From Lachnospiraceae bacterium (GTDB lineage: Bacteria; Bacillota; Clostridia; Lachnospirales; Lachnospiraceae), in contig JAUNPZ010000013.1 of assembly GCA_030536455.1 (NCBI GenBank), forward strand, positions 1,161 through 43,630: 42,470 nt of DNA, in the 5' to 3' direction. A program made the position numbers and the translations under genes. This document shows positions 7,788 to 15,714 of the stretch, in pieces; position 1 is the stretch's first letter; each line of letters begins with the position of its first letter. The notes beneath the pieces were generated by a model. The model was not told the origin of the DNA. It was given only the letters and a program-made list of their open reading frames with translations, and ran no database searches.

Positions 7788-8668
7788 AACAAAAAATAGC
7801 GGCCACCTGCTTTGCCATTCTGGCTGCAGCACTGTATGCCATTAATATCCCTTTATCCAAACAATTCACTATCTATGTAAAACCAACTATGTTGGCTGCG
7901 TTCTTATACCTTGGGGCTGGCTTTGGCATGCTTTTCTACTGTATACTCCGGAACATGCTTCACGTACAGACAGCAAAAGAGCCTCTGACCCGAAGGGAAC
8001 TGCCCTATACCATCGCCATGGTTCTGCTGGACATGATTGCACCGATTCTGCTGATGATGGGAATCACGCGGACCAATTCCGCCAACGTATCCCTGTTAAA
8101 TAATTTTGAAATCGTGGCAACCTCTCTTGCCGCACTGTTCATTTTTCGGGAGAAAATCTCGAAAAAGCTGTGGTCTGCCATCCTTCTGGTAACCCTGTCC
8201 AGTGCCATCTTAAGCTTTGAGGGAATGAATGGCTTTGTCTTTAACAGCGGTTCTCTTTTCGTTCTTGGAGCCTCTGTCTGCTGGGGATTTGAAAACAATA
8301 CCACCAAAATGATCAGCCATAAAAGCTCTGAGGAAATCGTCATCATCAAAGGCTGCGGTTCCGGAGCCGGAAGTCTCATTATTGCATTGTTCATCGGTGA
8401 ATCCCTGCCGGAGTTCCGGTTCATTCTGGCAGTCCTGCTGCTTGGCTTTGTGTCTTACGGACTGAGTATCAATCTTTATATCATGGCACAGAAGGAATTG
8501 GGAGCAGCAAAAACCAGTGCTTACTACTCCATCGCACCATTTTTAGGCGTTGCACTGAGTATGGTTTTACTTGGTGAACGGCCTGCCATGCAGTTTTATC
8601 TCGCATTGCTCCTGATGTTCCTCGCTGCAGTCGTAATGACAAAGGATACATTACAGCAATCGGATTGA
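7784..8668 (+). CDS. EamA/DMT-superfamily transporter
   Basis: The 294-residue protein has about ten hydrophobic helices arranged as two similar halves of five, the EamA (drug/metabolite transporter) pattern. The second half contains the usual SAYYSIAPFLGVALSMVLLGE-type end: a Pro in helix nine followed by a Glu at the loop. Such carriers export small metabolites such as amino acids or drugs; the substrate cannot be read from sequence. The ATG at 7784 overlaps the previous stop (ATGA). The operon position behind a possible regulator gives no clear hint of substrate. Confidence 0.9.
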   Translation: MKQKIAATCFAILAAALYAINIPLSKQFTIYVKPTMLAAFLYLGAGFGMLFYCILRNMLHVQTAKEPLTRRELPYTIAMVLLDMIAPILLMMGITRTNSANVSLLNNFEIVATSLAALFIFREKISKKLWSAILLVTLSSAILSFEGMNGFVFNSGSLFVLGASVCWGFENNTTKMISHKSSEEIVIIKGCGSGAGSLIIALFIGESLPEFRFILAVLLLGFVSYGLSINLYIMAQKELGAAKTSAYYSIAPFLGVALSMVLLGERPAMQFYLALLLMFLAAVVMTKDTLQQSD

Positions 8669-8718
8669 TGTTATCAAAGAATGCCAAAAAGCAACCATTG
8701 GCAGGAAAGGAACTCCTT

Positions 8719-9960
8719 ATGACCAAAATACCAGCTTCTCTCACTTCCGGCAGAGCATTAGGAATTGAACCGCTCAGCGTGGAACAAATCCGGAATTTCC
8801 GTCTCCGCTCCCACCACCTGGACGCTGCCTGTACCAAAGCAAATATCCAGGAAATCGTGGGAGCCTGTGGGATGCAGAATTCCCCTCCGGGGGCATGGGA
8901 AACAGCTCTGTTTAACCGGATTCCGACCTGTACGTTATCCGATATGGACTGCCTTCTGTACAAGGAAAAATCCCTGCTCCAGGCCTGGAGTTTCCGGGGC
9001 GCTCCCGTTATCTTTCCGGCAGAGGAACGCGATGTCTTCCTGTCCGCTCTGAAGGCAGAGGACGGGGAGCCTTGGATTTATACACAGGGAATCCAGCTTG
9101 CTCTGGACTTTCTGCAGATGACATATGACGAGGTATTTGACCGTCTCAGGCAGGTTCTTCCCAGGCTGGAGCAGTATACACTAATCAGCAAAACCACGCT
9201 GGACCAGACCCTGGCCGAATGGATGCTGCCTCTGATTCCCACAGACAAGCAGGAACGGTGGAACGCCCCTTCCATGTACGGAAGTCCGGATAAGCAGACC
9301 GTGGGCGGCGCTGCCGTGTCCTTTCTGCTCCGTCCTGCATCCTTTTACGGTCTGATCGTGTTCGGGGAAAGGAATGGCATCTCTCCTTCTTTTACCGCTT
9401 ATTCAAACTGGACCGGGCATCCGTTCCACGAGACGGATACCGCAGAGGACAACGGCATTCGGACTCTGGTACGAAAATTTCTTCACTGCTACGGCCCCGC
9501 CACTCTGGATTCCTTTGTCACCTGGCTTGGCTGCTCGAAACAGCAGGGACGGCGCATGTGGGATACCATCGCAGAAGAGATGGAGCCTGTCACGGTTCTG
9601 GGGAAAAAATCCTGGCTCCTTTCTTCCGACAAAGAATCCATTCTGAATCCGGTTCCACTGAAAAAAGAGCTGCTGCTCCTGGGAGGACACGATCCTTTTC
9701 TGGACCAGCGTGACCGCCTGATCTTACAGCCTGATAAAACCCGGCACAAACAAATCTGGAAACTGGTTTCGAATCCCGGAGCTATCGTATACCGCGGCGA
9801 AATCATCGGTGTCTGGACCAGCAGAAAGAAAAGCAGGGGAATCGAGATAAACGTGGATTTATGGAAAGAACTTTCCGGAAATGAGCAGAAAAAGCTGCAG
9901 GAGCTGGCTGAAGGATATGCGGAATTCAGACAAACTGCATTGTTGAGCCTGATATTATGA
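8719..9960 (+). CDS. Winged-helix DNA-binding protein of the AlkZ/YcaQ (HTH_42) family
   Basis: This 413-residue protein belongs by overall pattern to the HTH_42 family, whose studied members AlkZ and YcaQ are DNA glycosylases that open interstrand crosslinks. Matching segments are the N-terminal RSHHL helix, a CGMQ motif at 50-53, the LVRKFLHCYGPATLDSFVTWLG winged helix at about 250-272, and the GGHDPFLDQRDR-like segment near 325. In active members a Gln-x-Gln or Gln-x-Asp pair sits after CG; here it reads Q53-N-S55, so the second catalytic residue seems missing. The start at 8719 has AGGAAAGGA 7 nt upstream. A longer reading from 8665/8668 abutting the transporter stop is less likely. It could be a repair enzyme with altered activity or a non-catalytic DNA-binding protein. 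Confidence 0.75.
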   Translation: MTKIPASLTSGRALGIEPLSVEQIRNFRLRSHHLDAACTKANIQEIVGACGMQNSPPGAWETALFNRIPTCTLSDMDCLLYKEKSLLQAWSFRGAPVIFPAEERDVFLSALKAEDGEPWIYTQGIQLALDFLQMTYDEVFDRLRQVLPRLEQYTLISKTTLDQTLAEWMLPLIPTDKQERWNAPSMYGSPDKQTVGGAAVSFLLRPASFYGLIVFGERNGISPSFTAYSNWTGHPFHETDTAEDNGIRTLVRKFLHCYGPATLDSFVTWLGCSKQQGRRMWDTIAEEMEPVTVLGKKSWLLSSDKESILNPVPLKKELLLLGGHDPFLDQRDRLILQPDKTRHKQIWKLVSNPGAIVYRGEIIGVWTSRKKSRGIEINVDLWKELSGNEQKKLQELAEGYAEFRQTALLSLIL

Positions 9961-9969
9961 CTGGAAAAG

Positions 9970-9988
9970 GGGCTGTCACTGACAGCCC
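9970..9988 (+). terminator. Probable terminator after the AlkZ-like gene
   Basis: GGGCTGTC, a 3-nt loop and GACAGCCC form a perfect 8-bp stem 9 nt after the stop codon. A T-rich stretch begins only about 11 nt further on, so it is a weaker terminator than the others here. It also lies downstream of the convergent dehydrogenase gene. Confidence 0.5.
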
Positions 9989-10042
9989 TCCTGACGGCCT
10001 TCTTCTTTCTTTTCCAAATCCCTCATCAATAACGTCATGTAA

Positions 10043-11245
10043 TCACCTCTCCCACGACAAAATAAACCTCCTGAAATCCTCCCGGCTCCAGTTCACCGGT
10101 GTTGGATACATGGGATTGGCCTCCTTATACGCCCATTCGATAATCTGGTCAATATCCTTCTCCCTTAATACCGGCGGGTACTTCGGAATGTCCATCTTTT
10201 CTTTCATCTCTTCCATCCATCGGATAAATGCCTCAGCCTTGGCCTTCGGGGTGTCCTCCTCCGTCCGGATTCCGCAGACATCGCACAGGTCCGCCAGCTT
10301 GTCATAGACCGCCCCGCCGTAGGCCCGCATCACCAGCGGAAGCAGGATGGACATGGCCAGTCCGTGCGGGGTTCCGTATAAGCCGCCCAGCGTATGGCCG
10401 ATGGCGTGAACATAGCCCACGCAGCCTCTGGTAAAGGCCCGTCCTGCATAGAATGCCGCCCGCTGCATGTTCCATCTTGCCTGCAGATTGCTGCCGTCCT
10501 GATACACGGTATACAGGTTATCATATATCAGCTTGACCGCCTTCTTCGCCAGGTCCTTTTCCAGCCTGGAGTTATAGGTATTGTTGGTATAGGCCTCCAC
10601 AGCATGGCACAGCGCATCCATTCCGGTGGCAGCCGTTACCTTCGGCGGAAGTCCCACGGTCAGCTCCGGGTCCAGCACCGCATACCGCGGCATCAGGGAA
10701 AGGTCATTGATGGACGCCTTGTGATGGGTTTTGGAGTCAGTGATAACGGCCGCGATGGTCGTCTCCGAACCGGTTCCCGCTGTGGTCGGAACGGTAAATA
10801 TGGTGGGAATCCGCTTCAACACCCGGAAAAGGCCCTGCAGCTTATCCACCGTCCGACGCGGCCTGGCCGCTCTTGCGCCAATCGCCTTGGCACAGTCCAT
10901 AGGAGAACCGCCGCCGAATGCAATCATGGCATCGCAGTTCTTTTTCTGATACAGCCGGAATCCCGCTTCCACGTTCCGGTCCGTAGGATTGGGTTCCACC
11001 CCGTAATAAACCACATAATGCAGGCCCTCCTGCTTCATGGCCTCCAGAAGCGCATCCAGCAGATGCAGCTCCACCAGGGTTTTGTCGGTCACAATAAGGA
11101 TACGCCGATACCCCTTTTCCCGGATGAGGGCCGGAAGCTGCCGGACTGCACCAGGTCCCTCCAGCGTCTTCGGCATCCTCCACGGCAGGAAATACATTCC
11201 CACCTTAAAAACCGCCTGATAGGTGCGGCAAAATCGTTTTCCCAT
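10043..11245 (-). CDS. Iron-containing alcohol dehydrogenase
   Basis: The 400-residue protein is a group III (Fe-dependent) alcohol dehydrogenase that interconverts alcohols and aldehydes with NAD(P)H. It has the nucleotide-binding GGGSPMDCAKA motif near residue 100, TVPTTAGTGSE near 150, the GMDALCHAVEAYT motif with an Fe-ligand His near 215, and the HAIGHTLGGLYGTPHG motif with further His ligands near 285. The start at 11245 is preceded by GAAGGAGA at 7 nt; a longer reading to 11305 would overlap the ferredoxin gene. It is the last gene of the tungsten operon. Placed after aldehyde:ferredoxin oxidoreductase, it could reduce the aldehyde that enzyme makes, or oxidise an alcohol to feed it. 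The substrate is not known. Confidence 0.92.
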   Translation of the reverse strand: MGKRFCRTYQAVFKVGMYFLPWRMPKTLEGPGAVRQLPALIREKGYRRILIVTDKTLVELHLLDALLEAMKQEGLHYVVYYGVEPNPTDRNVEAGFRLYQKKNCDAMIAFGGGSPMDCAKAIGARAARPRRTVDKLQGLFRVLKRIPTIFTVPTTAGTGSETTIAAVITDSKTHHKASINDLSLMPRYAVLDPELTVGLPPKVTAATGMDALCHAVEAYTNNTYNSRLEKDLAKKAVKLIYDNLYTVYQDGSNLQARWNMQRAAFYAGRAFTRGCVGYVHAIGHTLGGLYGTPHGLAMSILLPLVMRAYGGAVYDKLADLCDVCGIRTEEDTPKAKAEAFIRWMEEMKEKMDIPKYPPVLREKDIDQIIEWAYKEANPMYPTPVNWSREDFRRFILSWER

Positions 11246-11282
11246 CCAAATTCTCCTTCCATCCAGCCTGTTTTCCAGGCTG

Positions 11283-11495
11283 CTAACGCATTGTAATCGC
11301 CGCAATCGGACATACCCGCCCGCAGATTCCGCATCCGATGCAGTCTTCCGGCCTTGCCAGCCGGATTACGGCCGAAATATCTCCGTGAAATCTTGGCGGC
11401 TCCATCTCCAGGCAGCCCATCGGGCAGTTTTCTGCACACACCGAGCATGCCCCGCAGGTTTTCCGGTTCACCCAGGGTCTCTTTTTCTCTCCCAT
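11283..11495 (-). CDS. Two-cluster 4Fe-4S ferredoxin
   Basis: The 70-residue protein carries two classical 4Fe-4S motifs: C14, C17, C20 and C24, then C52, C55, C58 and C62, each followed by Pro. It is a bacterial-type low-potential ferredoxin and the obvious electron carrier for the aldehyde oxidoreductase encoded two genes upstream. An unusual 27-residue segment separates the motifs, longer than in the classic 55-residue clostridial ferredoxin. The start is the ATG at 11495: its ribosome site AGGAGGT lies inside the last codons of the preceding MoaD-like gene. A GTG at 11504 would overlap that site and is rejected. Confidence 0.9.
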   Translation of the reverse strand: MGEKKRPWVNRKTCGACSVCAENCPMGCLEMEPPRFHGDISAVIRLARPEDCIGCGICGRVCPIAAITMR

Positions 11496-11496
11496 A

Positions 11497-11721
11497 TCAG
11501 CCACCTCCTGCCGGAGCCAGAAAGCTCACCTGGTCGCCATCCTGAAATCGGTAATGCTTCTTTACGGCTTTTTCATTTACAAATACCACCAGGTCATCCG
11601 CCTCTTTCCGCGTGATGCCCGGAAGAATTCCCTTCAGCTCCTCCAGCGTCTGCACATTCGTCTCGAAGGAGCCAACGCCCGCCTTTAGACGGGCCACTCC
11701 ATAGATATGTACCTGAATCAT
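11497..11721 (-). CDS. MoaD/ThiS-family sulfur carrier
   Basis: This 74-residue protein has the beta-grasp pattern of MoaD and ThiS, opening with MIQVHIYGVARLK and closing with a flexible Gly tail. In MoaD the C-terminal Gly-Gly becomes a thiocarboxylate that supplies the dithiolene sulfurs of molybdopterin. Here the end reads APAGGG, one Gly more than usual, which may matter for activation or may be tolerated. The start at 11721 has GAGGTG close by; a reading from 11760 adds 13 residues without family support. It sits between the tungstoenzyme and its ferredoxin, which suggests a dedicated carrier for the tungsten cofactor. No moaE or moeB is present in the window. Confidence 0.85.
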   Translation of the reverse strand: MIQVHIYGVARLKAGVGSFETNVQTLEELKGILPGITRKEADDLVVFVNEKAVKKHYRFQDGDQVSFLAPAGGG

Positions 11722-11770
11722 ATGCACCTCAATTCGTAACCGCTCAGACGGTTCCCTCAATCCTTTCCGG

Positions 11771-13693
11771 TCAGCCGATTTTCAGCTTCTTAAGCAGCTT
11801 CTCCGGCGGCAGTCCGTTCCGGTCCCAGCCTCTGGCCTGATAATAAATCTTCTTCATCTTCTTTAACGGCACTTTGGAATCCGGACTGTCCGGGTCCTGC
11901 AGCTCCGCCACCAGGCGCTTCGGAAGCACATCCCGGCTGGCATCCACGCCAAACCGGCGGTTTAACTCCCGCTCCAGATTATATCCGCGCTCACCGCATC
12001 GGATATAAGTGCCGAAGGTCATCTTCATCCCGGTTACATACTCAAAGGCCTTCGTATGATGGAAAACCGGCAGATGGAAGCAGGCAATCTCCGGATATTT
12101 ATTAATAAGACGGACAACCGGGCCGCAGTGGGGAAGCACCAGGTTGGCCAGCTTCGTGTACCAGCTGTTCGGGTGCTTTAAGAGCGGGGAAGGGAAGAAT
12201 GCATAGCTGGTAAACAGGCACTGTCCCGTTGCGGAAATCATCTCCATCAAATCCTGGAACAGCATCGTAAGGTCCGCTTTCCCGTGATAGGTCGTGGGAT
12301 TCACCGAAAGGCCCAGACCCTCCAGGATAACCAGATAACCGCCGTTCAGATGGCAGCCGCCCCGGTTGCTGACCGCATAACCCAGTCCCATCCCGGCAGC
12401 CTTTCTCGGCTCATAGGCGGCAAGCTCCATTCCCTTGACCTGGATGGCAAAATCCTTTCCACCGTATTTTTCTGAGAGCCGCCGGCTGCCCTGGCCAAGC
12501 TCTTTTCCGATTCCTCTTCCATAGGCAATCTCCTCAAACAGCCTGGACAGATTTTCCGTACTGGAGAACTCCAGTCCGTTTTTCCAGATTCCCTTCTCAT
12601 TTGCCTCCATCGCATAGGCAATGGTATTGGCACAGGATATGGTATCCATTCCCAGCTCATCCAGCTCATAGTTCCACCGAAAAACCGCCTCCAGGTCATG
12701 GTTCAGAATTCCGCTTCCAAGAAGCACCAGGGTTTCCAGCTCCGGTCCCTTTACCGGCTTTCCTTCCACCTCAACCGTCCGCGCGCACTTGATCGGGCAG
12801 GTCAGGCAGCCCTTGTTGACGATGTTATATTTTTCTGCCAGCACCTCTCCGCTGATTTTCTCAAAGTCCTCATACCGGCCTCCGGAATAATTTTTTGTAG
12901 CCAGAATGCCCCTCATCTGCATGGCGCTGACCAGCCCGGCTGTTCCAAATCTGGGAAGCTGGTTTCCGGTAAGCGGATGGCTTTTCAGATAGCGGAACCA
13001 CTTCTGGGTGTGCTTTACCATCTTCTCCTTCTCCATCACCTTCACTTCCTGGTTCCCGCTGGCCACCACGGCCTTCAGGTTCATCCAGCCCATCACCGCG
13101 CCGGTGCCGCCGCGCCCGGAGACACGTTCATTGGAGATGATGCAGGAATACAGGACCTGATGCTCTCCTGCCGGACCGATGCAGATTTTTCCGTTCTTCT
13201 GCAGCCTTCCGTTCGGCAGCTTCAGCTTCTCATCCAGGTATTCCTGTGTCTCGGACGTCTTCATCCCCCACAATTCTCCCGCCTCATGGAACAGCACCTT
13301 ATCCTTCTTAATCTCAATCCAGTGGGGCGTCTCAAAATGCCCCTGCAGGATCAGTCCGTCCAGCCCGGCCCTCTTCAGATAATATCCGAACTTTCCGCCG
13401 CAGTTGGAGGAGGTAATGTACCCGGTCTGCGGGGATAAGGTGGAGATATTAAATCGGCTGGAGCTTGGCGCCCCGGAACCGGTAAGCGGTCCCGTTGTCA
13501 CCACCAGCATGTTTTCATCGGAAAATGCAGTTTCATTTCCCTTCAGGTTGTCATACAGAATCTTTGCCGCCATGGTTTTTCCGCCGATAAACAGCCTCCG
13601 CTCTTCATCGGAAAACGGATACTCCTCTGCCTTCTGCTCCGTCAGGTTGATGCGCAGAACCTTTCCCATGTATCCGCCGTATCTGGTTGACAT
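11771..13693 (-). CDS. Aldehyde:ferredoxin oxidoreductase, tungsten-dependent
   Basis: The 640-residue protein has the length and motifs of the AOR family, which interconverts aldehydes and carboxylic acids using ferredoxin and a bis-pterin tungsten site. The N-terminal domain opens with YGGYMGKVLRINL and continues with FIGGKTMAAK and TGPLTGSGAPSSSRF. The pterin-binding loop GRGGTGAVMG lies at about 193-202. The 4Fe-4S cluster ligands are C296, C299, C303 and, by position, C492. DELGMDTIS at 345-353 is the second pterin contact. The ATG at 13693 follows GGGGTGA, which overlaps the stop of the upstream moeA-like gene, so translation is probably coupled. A GTG reading from 13702 is less likely. 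Family members act on small, aromatic or broad substrates; the natural one is unknown. Confidence 0.95.
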   Translation of the reverse strand: MSTRYGGYMGKVLRINLTEQKAEEYPFSDEERRLFIGGKTMAAKILYDNLKGNETAFSDENMLVVTTGPLTGSGAPSSSRFNISTLSPQTGYITSSNCGGKFGYYLKRAGLDGLILQGHFETPHWIEIKKDKVLFHEAGELWGMKTSETQEYLDEKLKLPNGRLQKNGKICIGPAGEHQVLYSCIISNERVSGRGGTGAVMGWMNLKAVVASGNQEVKVMEKEKMVKHTQKWFRYLKSHPLTGNQLPRFGTAGLVSAMQMRGILATKNYSGGRYEDFEKISGEVLAEKYNIVNKGCLTCPIKCARTVEVEGKPVKGPELETLVLLGSGILNHDLEAVFRWNYELDELGMDTISCANTIAYAMEANEKGIWKNGLEFSSTENLSRLFEEIAYGRGIGKELGQGSRRLSEKYGGKDFAIQVKGMELAAYEPRKAAGMGLGYAVSNRGGCHLNGGYLVILEGLGLSVNPTTYHGKADLTMLFQDLMEMISATGQCLFTSYAFFPSPLLKHPNSWYTKLANLVLPHCGPVVRLINKYPEIACFHLPVFHHTKAFEYVTGMKMTFGTYIRCGERGYNLERELNRRFGVDASRDVLPKRLVAELQDPDSPDSKVPLKKMKKIYYQARGWDRNGLPPEKLLKKLKIG

Positions 13694-13698
13694 GGTTC

Positions 13699-15714
13699 TC
13701 ACCCCATTTCTGTTTCTTTGATTCTTCGGATTTCCCCCAGATTCTCATAGGTATATCCGCCCAGCTCCTCCAGCTTCCTCCGGAATGCATCACTTTTCAA
13801 GACACGGAGAAAGATCTGCATCGCGGGAAGCTGCAGAAAATCTTCATAAGTAACAAAATCATACTCCTCGCAGGCAATATCGATAAAATCAAGCCCCAGC
13901 GCCTTTGCGCAGGAATACACACCCATCCCCGCATCTGCATTGTCCTGTTCTACCGCGACGGCCACTGCCATATGGGTTGCCGCCTCGTGGGAATAGCCGG
14001 TAATCGCTTCCGCCGGAATGCCAAGCTGCTTCCTCTTTGCGTCAAACAGCACCCTGGTTCCGGCTCCCCGCTGGCGGTTGATATAGCGGATTCCTCCCGC
14101 AAGGTCTTCTATGGTGCGGATGCCCAGCGGATTGCCTTTTTTCACAATCAGCCCCTGTCTGCGCCCCACTCCTTTTATCAGCACCACACCGCCGGACACG
14201 CCAAACAGTTCCCGGATGATTTCCACATTATAGGTTCCGGTCCGCTCATCCAGCAGATGAGCCGGCGCCAGGTGGGCTTCTCTTTTCTTCAGCGCAAGCA
14301 GACCGGACATGGAGCCCACATGGGTGGAGGACAGCCAGGCCGCCTCCCCCTGCTCCAGCATCAGGTCGTTCAGCACATCCAGGATCAGGTCATGGCTGCC
14401 GATGGAAACCAGGGTATTCTCCATCTGGTCCTCCTCCCGCATCAGGCGCACCGTTACCGGCTCATGGGCCGGAAGTCCTTCCACATTCTGCGGAATCACG
14501 CAGAATCCGTCCGCCTGCACCAGAGACATGGCGGCCCCGGCTCCCCGGCTTAACGGAGCGGCAGACCACCTTCCGTCCACCCTCCCAAGCTTTACCCGGA
14601 CATACTCCTCGTACTTTAAGCTGGACATCACGGTTTTCGTGAGAACCGCCTGCACCGTCTTCTCCGGCTTCTGCCTTAGGTGGGTATATCGGTTCATCAC
14701 CGGGACAACAAACTCCATAAAGGTCAGATAGGAGGCAACCGGATATCCCGGCAGACCGATGACCGGCTTTCCCTGAACGATGCCCAGGATCACCGGCTTT
14801 CCCGGCTTCACCGCCACCCCATGGACAACCACCCGGCCCAGAGCGGCGACTGCCTGCGCCGTGTAATCCTCCCGGCCCGCACTGGACCCGGCATTTACCA
14901 GGACCACATCGCATCTGCGGACCGCATCCAGAATGGTTTCCTGCAGGAGAGCCTGGTCATCCTTCACGATCGGATACCGGACCGGTATGCCGTCCTGCTC
15001 CGTCACCAGATTCTCAAACATCCGGGAGTTGGTTTCGATGATTTTTCCCTCCCCAGGACCGGACTCTGCCGCTGCCTCGTCCGCCATTTCCTCTGCCTCC
15101 ACCATCTCATCTCCGGTGGGCAGGATGGCGACGGACGGTCTTTTGAATACCGCGACCTCCTGCACGCCCACTGACAGCAGCACCGCCACATCGATGGCCG
15201 TAATCCGGTGCCTGGAGGGCAGAACCATCTCCTGGGTTACGATATCCTCCCCGACTGCCCTCACATGGGCAAACGGATGGGTCGGCGCGATAATCCGGTA
15301 CCCGTCCCCGTCTTCAATCAAATCCTCCGCCATGATAACGGCGTCAAATGGTTCCCGGATCGGGTCTCCAGTATCCACCTCGATATAATCGGTTCCCGGC
15401 TTCAGGTGCACCGGATGGATTTCCGAAGCCTCCCTTGTCCGGCTGCTTACAACTGCAATGCCGTCCATCGCGCAGGAATTATAAGAAGGGCTGGAATATC
15501 TGGCGCAGACCGCCTCACTGGTCACACGCCGGAAGCTTTCTGCCGTAGGAATCCGTTCACTCCGGTTCCAGGAACGGATGCCGCTGTCTGCATCCCGGTC
15601 CCCTCTCCGGTCTCCATCCGCTTCGCCGGATTCCTTTTCCAATTGTTCAAAAAACCGATGCAGCGCCTCTGCCTTCGGCTGAATATCCAGATATAAATTT
15701 CGTCTCGTCACCAT
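13699..15714 (-). CDS. MoeA-like molybdopterin metal transferase fused to a periplasmic-binding-protein-like domain
   Basis: The protein has 671 residues. About residues 1-415 are a MoeA fold: the YNSCAMDGIAV segment, PTGDEM, NAGSSAGREDYT and GLPGYPVASY are all present. MoeA inserts molybdate or tungstate into adenylylated molybdopterin. About 425-671 form a PBP-like domain (Pfam PBP_like, as I recall), with RYINRQRGAGTR and YSHEAATHMAVAVAV typical of the same domain found fused to ModE-type regulators. It has no signal peptide, so it would act in the cytosol, perhaps binding the oxyanion or cofactor. A charged Glu/Asp/Arg insert lies near residues 30-55. The gene overlaps the first moeA gene by 7 nt. 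Two moeA genes in one operon suggest metal specialisation, an inference. Confidence 0.9.
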   Translation of the reverse strand: MVTRRNLYLDIQPKAEALHRFFEQLEKESGEADGDRRGDRDADSGIRSWNRSERIPTAESFRRVTSEAVCARYSSPSYNSCAMDGIAVVSSRTREASEIHPVHLKPGTDYIEVDTGDPIREPFDAVIMAEDLIEDGDGYRIIAPTHPFAHVRAVGEDIVTQEMVLPSRHRITAIDVAVLLSVGVQEVAVFKRPSVAILPTGDEMVEAEEMADEAAAESGPGEGKIIETNSRMFENLVTEQDGIPVRYPIVKDDQALLQETILDAVRRCDVVLVNAGSSAGREDYTAQAVAALGRVVVHGVAVKPGKPVILGIVQGKPVIGLPGYPVASYLTFMEFVVPVMNRYTHLRQKPEKTVQAVLTKTVMSSLKYEEYVRVKLGRVDGRWSAAPLSRGAGAAMSLVQADGFCVIPQNVEGLPAHEPVTVRLMREEDQMENTLVSIGSHDLILDVLNDLMLEQGEAAWLSSTHVGSMSGLLALKKREAHLAPAHLLDERTGTYNVEIIRELFGVSGGVVLIKGVGRRQGLIVKKGNPLGIRTIEDLAGGIRYINRQRGAGTRVLFDAKRKQLGIPAEAITGYSHEAATHMAVAVAVEQDNADAGMGVYSCAKALGLDFIDIACEEYDFVTYEDFLQLPAMQIFLRVLKSDAFRRKLEELGGYTYENLGEIRRIKETEMG

